A stretch of DNA of 64,000 nt, taken from NCBI RefSeq assembly GCF_008364765.1, contig NZ_VTUY01000004.1:690596-754595 (forward strand). Direction: 5' to 3'. The notes beneath the pieces were generated by a model. That model searched no databases. It was not told the DNA's origin and saw nothing but the letters and a program-made list of their open reading frames with translations. Positions 1 to 8,167 of this stretch are shown here, one piece after another. The translations under genes were made by a program, and so were the position numbers. This DNA is from Bacillus sp. CH30_1T (GTDB taxonomy: Bacteria; Bacillota; Bacilli; Bacillales; Bacillaceae_B). The stretch's first letter is position 1, and each line of letters starts with the position of its first letter.

Positions 1-522
1 GGCATTTGTCAATGCAGAGATTCCTATGCCGACTAAAATGAGACGCATAGGTGTCACACCACTCTTCCAAGAAAGGAGATAAATGAAAACCGTGACGACA
101 GCGGCCCCTATTATAGAAGCAAGTGGAAGCCAATGAACACTTACCTCCCCTAGTAAGAACACGATAAAAAGGACAGTTCCTACGGAAGCCCCCCCTGTTA
201 CCCCGACGATATCAGGGGAGCCAAGAGGATTACGGATCATTCCTTGCAGGATCAAGCCAGAGACTCCGAGTCCGGCACCGACAAAGACAGCCATCCATAC
301 GCGCGGTAACCTCAGTTCATTTAAGACAAAAGCATGGTCACTTTCAGAGAATATTTCCTGAATGACAGCGCTGAAAGGGATATAGCTGCTACCGGAAGAT
401 AAACTGATGACAAACACGATACACGCCGCCATTGCTAAAAGAACAAGCGTGGCAAGAGAACGTGTATGAAATTGCATTGAAATGGAATCAGATTTATTCC
501 TGAATGTAAAATACTCAGTCAC
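1..522 (-). CDS. yfhA: Iron-siderophore ABC transporter permease, FecCD family (partial, YfhA-like)
   Basis: Second membrane subunit of a ferric-siderophore importer; only the first 174 codons are inside the window and the frame is open to base 1. The translation is hydrophobic from about residue 22 and contains the FecCD-type segment with RLPRVWMAVFVGAGLGVSG followed by the NPLGSPDIVG loop. The best start is GTG at 522-520, because GGAAAGGAG lies 8 bases upstream. This start overlaps the stop of the preceding permease by 8 bp, suggesting translational coupling. The upstream order is binding protein, permease, permease, as in yfiY-yfiZ-yfhA of B. subtilis. The ATPase gene is not visible; in B. 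subtilis a shared ATPase (YusV) serves several such systems, so it may be elsewhere. Assignment to yfhA rests mainly on the binding protein. Confidence 0.85.
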   Translation of the reverse strand, partial: MTEYFTFRNKSDSISMQFHTRSLATLVLLAMAACIVFVISLSSGSSYIPFSAVIQEIFSESDHAFVLNELRLPRVWMAVFVGAGLGVSGLILQGMIRNPLGSPDIVGVTGGASVGTVLFIVFLLGEVSVHWLPLASIIGAAVVTVFIYLLSWKSGVTPMRLILVGIGISALTNA

Positions 523-1531
523 TTTTTTTCACTCCTTTCCTTGCAATGTAAATAAAGAAGGGAGTTCCGAACAATGCGGTCATAACTCCTATCGGCATTT
601 CCTGAGGTGCAATGATCAATCTTGCGGCAACGTCCGAAAGCAATAATAGAATTGCACCGAACAGACCACTGAGAGGTATCACCCATTGATAGTTTGGGCC
701 GGCTATTCCTTTAGCTATATGCGGCACGACAAGCCCTATGAATCCGACAGATCCAGCAACTGCTACAGACCCCCCTGCAAGAAATACTACAATGATTCCT
801 GCCATCATTTTTACTAAAAGGGTGTTTTGTCCCAGGTTTTTTGCGATATCTTCACCGGACATCAATATATTTAATGGTTTCCCCATAAGGAAAGCTATAG
901 CTGTTGCAATGACAACAAAGGGAAGCACAGGTAGGAGCATATCTAGATCACGTCCCGCCACCGATCCGGCTAGCCAGAACAATACACTTTGCATACGTTG
1001 TTCATCAAGAACAAGCATTCCTTGAGTGAAAGAAACGAATAATGCACTGATGGCAGCCCCTGCAAGAACTAGGCGGATAGGGGAAAGACCATCCATCCCA
1101 ATGGAACCGAGTAAGTATACTAAAGCCCCTGCTGTCATGGCTCCGAGAAACCCAATCCACATGTAACTCGTCAAGGACTGAACTGAAAAAAATGTCGCAG
1201 AGAAGACAATGAAGAAGAGGGCTCCAGCATTAACCCCAAAGATATCAGGGGCGGCCATCGGATTTCGAGTCAAGGCCTGCATAAGGGTGCCAGCAATAGA
1301 TAGGCTTGCACCGACGGTAATTGCCATCAAGGTTCTCGTCAATCGAGATGTCCGAACTATGATGTGATCCGTACTCGAAGGATCATAGTATACAAAAGAT
1401 TCCCAAATGGTAGAGAAGGGAATCGATGTCTTTCCCAGGGCAAGGCTGGTTAATACAGCTCCGAAAAACAGTAGAAGTGAAGCAGTTAGAACGGTCCATC
1501 TTATGTATGGTTTCATTGTGAATATCTTCAT
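515..1531 (-). CDS. yfiZ: Iron-siderophore ABC transporter permease, FecCD family (YfiZ-like)
   Basis: First membrane subunit of the siderophore importer, 338 residues and largely hydrophobic with about nine or ten membrane segments, the usual FecCD size. Typical family signatures are TLMQALTRNPMAAPDIFG in the first third and GSVGFIGLVVPHIAKGIAG near residue 260, the region that contacts the ATPase. The frame is open further upstream to 1567, but ATG 1531 (MKIFTMKPY) is preferred because GGAG sits 9 bases before it and because the longer start would lie inside a strong RNA hairpin (1553-1579). It overlaps the next permease by 8 bp and follows the binding protein by about 50 bp. Expected to be iron-repressed through the Fur boxes upstream of yfiY. 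Confidence 0.92.
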   Translation of the reverse strand: MKIFTMKPYIRWTVLTASLLLFFGAVLTSLALGKTSIPFSTIWESFVYYDPSSTDHIIVRTSRLTRTLMAITVGASLSIAGTLMQALTRNPMAAPDIFGVNAGALFFIVFSATFFSVQSLTSYMWIGFLGAMTAGALVYLLGSIGMDGLSPIRLVLAGAAISALFVSFTQGMLVLDEQRMQSVLFWLAGSVAGRDLDMLLPVLPFVVIATAIAFLMGKPLNILMSGEDIAKNLGQNTLLVKMMAGIIVVFLAGGSVAVAGSVGFIGLVVPHIAKGIAGPNYQWVIPLSGLFGAILLLLSDVAARLIIAPQEMPIGVMTALFGTPFFIYIARKGVKKSD

Positions 1532-1552
1532 AAAACTTCTCTCCATAGAAAC

Positions 1553-1579
1553 AACGATAGGAGACATTCTCCTATCGTT
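1553..1579 (-). terminator. Intercistronic hairpin between yfiY and yfiZ
   Basis: A perfect 12-bp stem (AACGATAGGAGA and its complement) with a 3-base loop begins 4 bases after the yfiY stop codon. On the minus strand it is followed by GTTGTTTC, a poor U-run, so it is more likely a partial terminator or a 3' mRNA stabiliser than a full stop. It would raise binding-protein mRNA relative to permease mRNA, a common arrangement in ABC importers. Confidence 0.75.
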
Positions 1580-1583
1580 GGCA

Positions 1584-2576
1584 TTATTTTTCTAAATTAA
1601 ATCGGTCATATAAATCATCTAACATAAGGTTGGCAGCACGAATACCTCCAGCCATGTTCCAAGTGACTTGATCGACGTTGTAAACTTGATCATTTTTCAC
1701 CGCATCAAGTTTCTGCCATAGAGGGTGCATTGTCCATTCATCGTAAGTTTCTTTCACTGTGGGCTCATCTTCCATGAAGATATAGAATACATCCGCATTC
1801 ATTTCGGTAATGCTTTCTTTATCCGAAAGTTTAATTCCCCATACATCTTCCTGTTGATTTTTGGGGCGAGTGAACCCAGCTTCTCTCAGAATGGAACCGG
1901 CGAAACCGTCAAAGTATATACGAGCATGATCACTGCGAAAGTTGATGAGAGAAACGTTCTTCGGCCATTCGTCTACTAACTTCTCGGTTGCTTTCGTTTG
2001 GAAATCTTCAATACGGTTATTCCAGTCTGAAAGGATCTCATCTGACTTGTCTTGTTGATTCAGAGCATCTCCCATCAATTCGACAGTACCTTTAAAATCA
2101 TACAGTTCTTCAATGGCGATCGTCGGCGCAATTTGGTTCAGCTTTTCGTAAATTTCTTCATGACGCGTTTTTGAGGCGAAAATGACATCTGGTTTCAATG
2201 CTGCAATTTCTTCCAAGTTCGGCTGTGTTTCTTCTCCAATAATCTTAGTTCCTTCCAGGTCATCAAGAAGGTATTTGTAAATTGGCTTTTCCACCCAAGA
2301 TTCCACAATTCCCTCAGGATCTATATCGAAAACTGTGGCTGCATCTGTAGCTCCCTGGTAAAGCGTCACCACTCTTTCTGGCGTTCCTTCAATCGTTGTG
2401 GTCCCCATCGCATGTTCAACATCACGAATATTCGACTCATTTGATGTAGAGTTTCCGGATGTCTTCCCTGAATCCGATGAATCGTCAGAAGAAGCGGAAT
2501 TGCCGCATGCGGCTAGAAGAACAGTAAAAAATAAACCGATAAGTAATAGTCCCCATTTGGACGAGTGTTTTATCAT
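1584..2576 (-). CDS. yfiY: Siderophore-binding lipoprotein of an iron ABC transporter (YfiY-like)
   Basis: Extracytoplasmic solute-binding lipoprotein that delivers ferric siderophore to the YfiZ/YfhA permeases. ATG 2576 gives MIKHSSKWG; an in-frame extension to 2615 is rejected because AAGGTGGG lies just upstream of this ATG. The signal peptide ends in a lipobox (LLAACG) near residue 24, followed by a Ser/Asp-rich linker. The mature part has the PeriBP_2 fold signatures: GTPERVVTLYQGATDAA, a LEEIAALKPDVIFAS motif, and AVKNDQVYNVDQVTWNMAGG near the C-terminus. These closely match B. subtilis YfiY, described as a binder of schizokinen/arthrobactin-type hydroxamates; the exact ligand here is inferred. 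Two Fur boxes lie upstream. Confidence 0.9.
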   Translation of the reverse strand: MIKHSSKWGLLLIGLFFTVLLAACGNSASSDDSSDSGKTSGNSTSNESNIRDVEHAMGTTTIEGTPERVVTLYQGATDAATVFDIDPEGIVESWVEKPIYKYLLDDLEGTKIIGEETQPNLEEIAALKPDVIFASKTRHEEIYEKLNQIAPTIAIEELYDFKGTVELMGDALNQQDKSDEILSDWNNRIEDFQTKATEKLVDEWPKNVSLINFRSDHARIYFDGFAGSILREAGFTRPKNQQEDVWGIKLSDKESITEMNADVFYIFMEDEPTVKETYDEWTMHPLWQKLDAVKNDQVYNVDQVTWNMAGGIRAANLMLDDLYDRFNLEK

Positions 2577-2599
2577 ATGTATCCCACCTTGTTTGAAAT

Positions 2600-2652
2600 T
2601 GAGAATCATTCTCATCTTTGTATAGCTTATTCTAAATGAGAATGGTTGTCAA
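2600..2652 (-). promoter_or_regulatory. Fur boxes and promoter of the yfiY operon
   Basis: TGAGAATCATTCTCA at 2600-2614 is a perfect 7-1-7 inverted repeat close to the Bacillus Fur consensus (TGATAATnATTATCA). A second, weaker copy, TGAGAATGGTTGTCA, is at 2637-2651. A consensus -35 (TTGACA, minus strand, 2652-2647) overlaps the second box; the -10, 17 bp away (TAAGCT), is weak. Fur bound here would block RNA polymerase and iron would repress uptake. Confidence 0.88.
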
Positions 2653-2659
2653 TGGTAGA

Positions 2660-3149
2660 GTGGGCACTCCTATTAGTTTCATAGAAGTAAATAGCCAGCG
2701 ATCACTATGAATCTGCTGAATTATCGTTTAATAGTAACTGGATAATTGACCCTGTATCTCGAGATTCAAGTTTTCCATAATCCTGACCTTTAACGGCATA
2801 ATATTCCATTTGAAGATGAACCTTCTATGTCCTTTGTTCATCCTAAAAAAAGGAGTCTCACAGAAAAGATAATCTTTTTCCATCAAAAGGTGCCACTTCT
2901 ATTTATACCATTCAAAGGCACTATCTACAGTCATCCGTTCTTAAGGCTCTTCACCATATTTACCCAGCAAATTCGCTTACTTTTTTTAATTTTCCCTTCC
3001 ATCATCAAACAAATGAATATTTGCTTACGCCTTTTCTGATAAAAACGCATAGGAAATGTGAGCTCTGCCCAAGCGTATTGGACAAAGTTGCATAGTATAT
3101 AGTAAGTCGGGGTTTTACCCAGACAACTTTCTAGAAGTTAGGGGGATTT
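2660..3149. other. Intergenic stretch, no convincing gene
   Basis: About 490 bp between the Fur boxes and the Cys/His-rich gene. The only minus-strand reading frame of note is 2705-2809 (34 codons, starting MEYYAVKGQDYG) with a poorly placed purine run; it may be a remnant or chance. A plus-strand frame at 2827-3039 lacks a ribosome site and is low complexity. Near the right end, CATAGTATA at 3091-3099 resembles the -10 element of mother-cell sporulation promoters (sigma-E/sigma-K), about 50 bp before the next gene, but no good -35 was found. Confidence 0.5.
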
Positions 3150-3152
3150 ATG

Positions 3153-3473
3153 ATGTGGTTCCCATTTTCCAATCGGTGTGAAAGAGATAGAAGAGATGAT
3201 TTTCATTGTTGCCGTTTTTGGGACAACTTGATGTTCATCCATTGTTCATGCGGTGATGACCATGATGTTTGCGACAAGCCAAGAAGAAGAGAATTCGATG
3301 AAAAAGAAATAAAATGTTTTAAAATAGAGGATAAACATGATTGTGACTGTCATAAAAAAGATCACCATCATCGTGATTGCGGATGCTTTAAGAAGCATGA
3401 ACACCATTGTGGCTGCCATAAAAAGAAACATCACCATAAGTGTAATTGTCATCGATGCAAACACGATTACTAA
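3153..3473 (+). CDS. Small Cys/His-rich, probably metal-binding or spore-coat-like protein
   Basis: Not assigned to a named family. The protein (106 residues from ATG 3153, or one more from ATG 3150) is remarkably rich in Cys, His, Lys and Asp. The first part has paired cysteines in HCCRFW and IHCSCGDDHDVC. The last 45 residues are built of imperfect units of the form C-x-C-HKK-x-HHH (CDCHKKDHHHRDCGCFK, then HHCGCHKKKHHHKCNCH). No signal peptide or membrane segment. GGGGG at 3141-3145 gives better spacing to ATG 3153. Multiple CxC and HHH groups suggest binding of Zn, Cu or Ni. Cys/His-rich low-complexity proteins are also common in Bacillus spore coats, and a possible mother-cell -10 lies upstream. 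A terminator follows directly, so the gene is monocistronic. Function is inference. Confidence 0.75.
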   Translation: MWFPFSNRCERDRRDDFHCCRFWDNLMFIHCSCGDDHDVCDKPRRREFDEKEIKCFKIEDKHDCDCHKKDHHHRDCGCFKKHEHHCGCHKKKHHHKCNCHRCKHDY

Positions 3474-3493
3474 TTAATCAATCTGTAATGCTG

Positions 3494-3526
3494 GACCCAC
3501 CCTGGTTGGGATGGGCTCTTTTTTTA
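3494..3526 (+). terminator. Rho-independent terminator after the Cys/His-rich gene
   Basis: CCCACCC pairs with GGGATGGG (one bulged A, loop TGGTT), followed by CTC and a run of seven T, 20 bp after the stop codon. Confidence 0.85.
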
Positions 3527-3727
3527 TTCTCTATTCCATTACTTTTTCAAACAACCCATATAAAATTGAAGAAAGAAGAATTATATTTTACATAAATTCA
3601 GATTCAACTTACTCCTTTTCCCCACTTAAAAAACCCCAGATTCAGTATAGACTTATTCTGAAAAAGAGGTTTTTATAGAATATGAGAGTATGTTGTTTAC
3701 CATGCTCTTTATTTTTAAGCAGGATAT

Positions 3728-4897
3728 TTATTCAGTATGTTTTACCGAATAATACTTAACGGGGTTTGTTTGGGAGTTTTTAATAACCTTAGAGATTGCT
3801 CCTGTAAGACTGTATGACCCTTTTGCATCCAGTCCTACCTCCCAGATCATCATTCCTCCAAATCCGTTGTATAATGCCAGGCTTGTTTTCTTTTGCATGG
3901 TTGCTTCACCATTATAGTAGTAAGTTGTGCCGTTCATGCTGATAATGTCCTTGTCGTCAATTTCCGGATTATGGTTAATAATAGCTTCATATGATACTGG
4001 CTTAATTGAGGGGTCTTCAGGCTGTCCATAGAAAGGAACTCCTAGAACCAGCTTATTCCTTGGAATGCTATGTGAATCAAATAGGCTCCCCCAATAGTTT
4101 ACGATTTTCTCAGTAAAAGGATAAGGTGCCATATTGGCCGCATTATAGCCACCATCCCACTGTCCGTCGTATGCCATGATGTTTACATAATCAACATGCT
4201 GAAACATGGAAGCATCGTAATTTACAAAGTCAGTCTCAGTGCCAGTAACACTATGAATCTTTGCATGGACAGCAACCGACAGCTCCTTATTCACAGCATG
4301 GAGCTTTTTACTTAGATCATTGATGAAAGCGGCAAGATATTGAGCATCCTTCTTTGAACGAGGATGCTCAATATCAATATCGATGCCATCTAGATTTTCC
4401 CTGTTAGCGGTGCCAACAAGTTCATTCGCCAACTTTTCCCTAGAAGAAGGGCTTGCTATCGCCGATTTAAAGTAGTCATAGGATTCCCCGCCTTTTATAT
4501 GGAACCATCCGCCTACTGCCAGGATTGCTTTTGCATCATGTTTATGTGCGTTAGAAACCGTACGGCGCAGATTATTCATAGCAGTATCACCATTAAAAGT
4601 AAGGCGTCCATCTTTTTCAGGGTGTGCGAACGAAAATATTACATGTGTTAAATTCGAATAATCAATAGCGGATGGGTCACGATAATCCTGCACGTAACCA
4701 ATCAACACCTTAGAAGGTGCATCCGATATCGTTTTAGGTGAACTTTTTAGAACTGGATTTTTAGTAGATTGTTCTGCTGTCTTTGCTAGTTTTGTGGACA
4801 CCTGGTGAACACTATTTTTTGTGAAAAATGTCCCTGCAGTAAAACCGATAGCAAAGATGGTCGCAATCATAATTAGAATCTGAACTTTTTTAATCAT
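3728..4897 (-). CDS. Secreted or membrane-anchored glycoside hydrolase family 18 (chitinase-like)
   Basis: Predicted hydrolase of beta-1,4-linked N-acetylglucosamine polymers (chitin or peptidoglycan-derived). The N-terminus (MIKKVQILIMIATIFAIGF) is an uncleaved anchor or signal peptide, followed by a Ser/Thr/Lys-rich linker to about residue 60 and then a single GH18 TIM barrel. The catalytic signature DxxDxDxE is intact as DGIDIDIE at about residues 170-177, with Glu as the acid. Other family segments are ILAVGGW near residue 127, VNIMAYDGQWD, and MIWEVGLD near the end. ATG 4897 is chosen over the GTG six bases upstream because GGAGG at 4911-4907 is 9 bases away. No chitin-binding or LysM domain is present, so this may be a short chitinase or a spore/cell-wall enzyme. 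It is monocistronic. Confidence 0.9.
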   Translation of the reverse strand: MIKKVQILIMIATIFAIGFTAGTFFTKNSVHQVSTKLAKTAEQSTKNPVLKSSPKTISDAPSKVLIGYVQDYRDPSAIDYSNLTHVIFSFAHPEKDGRLTFNGDTAMNNLRRTVSNAHKHDAKAILAVGGWFHIKGGESYDYFKSAIASPSSREKLANELVGTANRENLDGIDIDIEHPRSKKDAQYLAAFINDLSKKLHAVNKELSVAVHAKIHSVTGTETDFVNYDASMFQHVDYVNIMAYDGQWDGGYNAANMAPYPFTEKIVNYWGSLFDSHSIPRNKLVLGVPFYGQPEDPSIKPVSYEAIINHNPEIDDKDIISMNGTTYYYNGEATMQKKTSLALYNGFGGMMIWEVGLDAKGSYSLTGAISKVIKNSQTNPVKYYSVKHTE

Positions 4898-5080
4898 AAA
4901 CACTAACCTCCGTATTGAAACCCTTTAAAGTGTAACAAAAAAGGGGGAGGTCAGGTTATGGTAATATATTGCTTGCATTCCTTAACTGTTAATAATCTGT
5001 GCATTTCCGATTGCCCATTTATATTCTGTTTGTTATTTCTCCATTAAATGGTATCATATTACCCAAAAGGAGGTGGAATG

Positions 5081-5398
5081 ATGTCATCATCTGTTTTTAT
5101 GGCACTTTATCGTCCCAAACCAGGAAAAGAAAGAGAATTAAAGGAAATTCTTAAAGTGCATATCCCTACTCTTCGAGAAGAAGGATTGATTACAAATCGT
5201 GAATTATTAACGCTTCAAGCGGAAGATGGGACCATTATTGAAATTGCTGAGTGGAAATCTAATGAGGCAATAGAAATGGCACATCAATCAAAAAATGTGA
5301 TGTCCATTTGGGATAAAATCGGTTCAGTTGCTGAACTTACCAACCTATCCACGCTTAACGAGTCAAAGGAACCTTTTCCTAATTTCAAACCTTTATAA
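5081..5398 (+). CDS. Antibiotic biosynthesis monooxygenase (ABM)-fold protein
   Basis: Small cytoplasmic protein (105 residues) of the dimeric alpha-beta barrel superfamily. It starts with SSVFMALYRPKPGKERELKE, a typical ABM first strand and helix, and contains the later strand IIEIAEWKSNEAIEMAHQS. This fold includes heme-degrading enzymes and small oxygenases, but the substrate cannot be read from sequence and many members are stress or housekeeping proteins. ATG 5081 is preferred because AAGGAGGTG at 5067-5075 is 5 bases upstream; the frame is open to 5048. It stands alone, with no clear partner gene. Confidence 0.75.
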   Translation: MSSSVFMALYRPKPGKERELKEILKVHIPTLREEGLITNRELLTLQAEDGTIIEIAEWKSNEAIEMAHQSKNVMSIWDKIGSVAELTNLSTLNESKEPFPNFKPL

Positions 5399-5519
5399 CC
5401 TTACATCTTGACTCTACATATTTCTGTTACTGATATATAAATCAAATATATTTACAACACCTCTCTTGGTATAGTTTCATTCCTTTTTTGAGACAATAGT
5501 AAATGGAGGTGGATAAAAA

Positions 5520-5669
5520 ATGTCAAGTCATCGCAAAGATTTTACATCATTTAAATATAGTATATGGAATACACGAACAGAAGAAAATCTCCATGGTTTT
5601 AAAGAAAAAAAGCTGACAGAATCAATTGAAAAAGACAACAACCATTCAATTAACGAAAAACAGAAATAA
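5520..5669 (+). CDS. Small hypothetical protein, 49 residues
   Basis: A short reading frame with an unusually good ribosome site: GGAGGTGG 8 bases before ATG 5520. The product begins MSSHRKDFTSFKYSIWNTR and ends in a Lys/Glu/Asn-rich tail. It is hydrophilic, charged, without cysteine, signal peptide or membrane segment. The codon pattern looks coding and a weak stem (AGCAA/TTGCT) with a T-run at 5678-5705 could terminate it. I do not recognise a family. The small size, Ser/Lys/Glu content and isolation would fit a minor spore or stress protein, but nothing proves that. Confidence 0.55.
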   Translation: MSSHRKDFTSFKYSIWNTRTEENLHGFKEKKLTESIEKDNNHSINEKQK

Positions 5670-5909
5670 CCATGTACAGCAAGCATAACCGGTTGCTTTT
5701 TGTTAATGATTTAACTTAATAAAAGGTATTCATATAAAATCCTTCTTCGTTATATTTATTTATATTTCTACTGCTTTGTATTCAAATAGAATAAATCACC
5801 AGGAATCTGCAAAATTTAATAAACATAAAGTAGTTCGAAATCCAAATGAATATTTTACACAATGCTCATGTTATATAATCGAATCTTATAACAAGTAAGG
5901 ATGGATATT

Positions 5910-6659
5910 ATGCAATCATTGGGTCATACAATACATCGCCCATTCCCACCACCTGAAAAAAAATGGATCATGCAACAAACATGGTCGAATCTTTTGTTTG
6001 TTCATTTTCCAGTATCAATAAACTCATTAAAAGAAGTTGTCCCAAGATCATTATCCATAGATACTTATACAGAAGTAGCTTGGGTAAGCCTTGTACTATT
6101 TACCATCGAAAATATATCTTTTAAAAACTTTCGAATGTTTACTCTGATACCATCATTTGCTGAAATGAACATTAGAACGTATGTAACCTATAAAGGTAAA
6201 CCAGGTGTATATTTCATCAGCTGTGATGCAGGGAATCGATTCGTCTGTAACGTCGTCAAACGTTGGTATTCTATCAATTTCTATTTTGCAAAAAATATAC
6301 TGATAAAGAAAAATCATAATAATCAACTATTCTTTAAAAGTAGCCGCATGGATAAGAACATGAATGATCAAAACATCGAAGCTCTATATCAACCAACATC
6401 ATCCGTAATTTCTCACGCTAAGAAAGACACACTTGACTACTTTCTAACAGAACGTTATTGCCTTTTCAGCTGTAATATTAAGAATGACCTTTTCATTGGA
6501 AATATTCATCATGACCAATGGCCTCTTCAGCCTGCATATGCGGAACTTAATACCCCGGAGATACAAATATCCAATGACGTTTATATTCCTGTTTCTCCTA
6601 CTAAGCTTCACTATGTTAAAAGGATGGATGCCCTATTTTGGAACATAGAAAAACTATAG
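5910..6659 (+). CDS. DUF2071 (YqjF-like) family protein
   Basis: Cytoplasmic protein of the YqjF/DUF2071 family, which shares a fold with acetoacetate decarboxylase; the physiological reaction is not established. Diagnostic segments are the N-terminal WIMQQTWSNLLFVHFPVS, then LSIDTYTEVAWVSLVLFTI, then the MNIRTYVTYKGKPGVYFIS block where the family has a conserved Asn-x-Arg-Thr-Tyr. The length (249 residues) is normal. ATG 5910 is favoured over ATG 5901 because AAGGATGG (5897-5904) has proper spacing to it. The gene is plus-strand and convergent with the following FMN-binding gene. Confidence 0.8.
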   Translation: MQSLGHTIHRPFPPPEKKWIMQQTWSNLLFVHFPVSINSLKEVVPRSLSIDTYTEVAWVSLVLFTIENISFKNFRMFTLIPSFAEMNIRTYVTYKGKPGVYFISCDAGNRFVCNVVKRWYSINFYFAKNILIKKNHNNQLFFKSSRMDKNMNDQNIEALYQPTSSVISHAKKDTLDYFLTERYCLFSCNIKNDLFIGNIHHDQWPLQPAYAELNTPEIQISNDVYIPVSPTKLHYVKRMDALFWNIEKL

Positions 6660-6693
6660 ATATTCACTTCATCCCACTTTGTGATGCTATTCC

Positions 6694-8082
6694 CTAATCA
6701 TTATAGGTATTAAATGAATAGGGAATACCTAAATATTTTGCTGTTTTTTCATCATAAGAAACGATGTCAGTTGAAGATAATTGTTTTAAAGATGTTTTCC
6801 CCATCGCTCTCAGTGCCACTTTCATTTCTTCTGTACATGCTGTTAAGAATTTATGCCCTGCTTCTGCCCCCTTCTCAACGTCGAAACGATCTTCATATTT
6901 ACCTCCATACCACACAAGCTGTGTTGGCGGCTCCCAAGGCATGGATTTGTTTAGTTGACTATGAGAAATCGCATATAGCATGGATGATCCTAAATAAACC
7001 GCATCTGCACCCATTGCAATCACTTTTAAGAAATCACCAGGAGTCGTCAAACCTCCCGATACAATCAAACTTATTTTCTCTTTCACTCCTCTAGCTTTTA
7101 AATAATTGGATGCACGAACGACGGCATGTAAAGTGGGGATTCCAAAATCATCTTGAATGATCGTTGGAGAATCGTGAGTAGATGCTTGTCCTCCGTCAAC
7201 TGCAATAAAGTCAATGTCCAATTCAATTATTCGATTGAGGTCTTCCTCTAATTTCCCACCTGCCCCTATTTTGACCCCTATTGGGACCCCTTTTGAAAAT
7301 TTCCGCAGATCTTCTACCAACTCCTTAAAATCCTCTAAGGTTTGATTTTCGAAGAAATGCTCATGGATGATCGCATCTTCTCCGTCTTTTATATTCATAA
7401 TCTCTCTTGCTCTTCCTTTAAGCTTTTCAGGTGGGATCCTTGCTCCCATACCACCAAGGGCACCTTGGCCCAGCTTGATTTCAATCATCTTTGCTTTACT
7501 AATTTCATACTCATCTTTTCCCCAAGATGTTTTTGAAAACTGAAGAATGAAGTTTTCAGCTGCTTCTACTTCCTCCGGCAAAATTCCTCCTTCACCTGAA
7601 TTAATAGCCGTGCCTGCTTTTGTAGCCGCTTGTGCCAATGCTATTTTTGATTTTTCACTTAATCCAACTCCATACCCCATCCCACTAATAAGCAAGGGAA
7701 TTTTTAAATGAAGTGGTTTCTTAGCTTTTGGCCCGATAGTAATTGAGACATCGATATCAGTTTCATTACTTGTAGGAAATGGAAAAGTCTGTGCAGGGAT
7801 AAATGTAATCGTTTCAAAGTTCGGCCAATTGCGTGGAGATCCCATTGGCCGATGAAGGACGTTTCCTCCTTCAGCACGCAAGCTATTTTCAATGATGGTC
7901 AATAGTCCAAATCGCTTCGTTCCTGGAAATAACTCTGCTACATTTTCGTCATAGGCATCGGATAAAATTCTTTTCATCATCATGTGATATATGATCGAAA
8001 CAAGCCTTTTCCAATTCAAGAGGATAATAAAAAAGATGACATTCGATAGAATGAGAATGGCTAAAAGAATTTCAGTAACCAT
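6694..8082 (-). CDS. FMN-binding glutamate-synthase-like protein with N-terminal membrane anchor
   Basis: A 462-residue protein consisting of the FMN/2-oxoglutarate TIM-barrel domain of glutamate synthase, related to B. subtilis YerD. A single membrane segment (ILLAILILSNVIFFIILL) forms residues 5-22. Barrel motifs are clear: SGMGYGVGLSEKSK, SGEGGILPEEVE, KLGQGALGGMGARIPPEK, GVPIGVKIGAGGKLEEDL, and AVDGGQASTHDSP where classical GltB has DGGxGGTG. There is no glutaminase domain and no typical Fe-S cysteine cluster, so it is not a full GltB. The loop change from GGTG to ASTH suggests a different substrate. The gene is single, not near gltD, with AAGGAGGGA upstream. A loose 9-bp inverted repeat (6688-6727) spans its stop codon. 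Confidence 0.85.
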   Translation of the reverse strand: MVTEILLAILILSNVIFFIILLNWKRLVSIIYHMMMKRILSDAYDENVAELFPGTKRFGLLTIIENSLRAEGGNVLHRPMGSPRNWPNFETITFIPAQTFPFPTSNETDIDVSITIGPKAKKPLHLKIPLLISGMGYGVGLSEKSKIALAQAATKAGTAINSGEGGILPEEVEAAENFILQFSKTSWGKDEYEISKAKMIEIKLGQGALGGMGARIPPEKLKGRAREIMNIKDGEDAIIHEHFFENQTLEDFKELVEDLRKFSKGVPIGVKIGAGGKLEEDLNRIIELDIDFIAVDGGQASTHDSPTIIQDDFGIPTLHAVVRASNYLKARGVKEKISLIVSGGLTTPGDFLKVIAMGADAVYLGSSMLYAISHSQLNKSMPWEPPTQLVWYGGKYEDRFDVEKGAEAGHKFLTACTEEMKVALRAMGKTSLKQLSSTDIVSYDEKTAKYLGIPYSFNTYND

Positions 8083-8167
8083 GGTCCCCTACTTCCCTCC
8101 TTTCATGAAATGAAATGTCCCTAAATATGAAGTCTTTCTGGTTCATTACTATAATAAAAAAATGAGT

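Noticed and set aside
2827-3039. 70-codon plus-strand ORF
   Set aside because: Low-complexity Phe/Leu/Ile composition, no ribosome site, no recognisable similarity.
6694-8082. Glutamate synthase large subunit GltB
   Set aside because: Lacks the glutaminase domain, Fe-S cysteines and C-terminal GXGXG domain, and has a membrane anchor.
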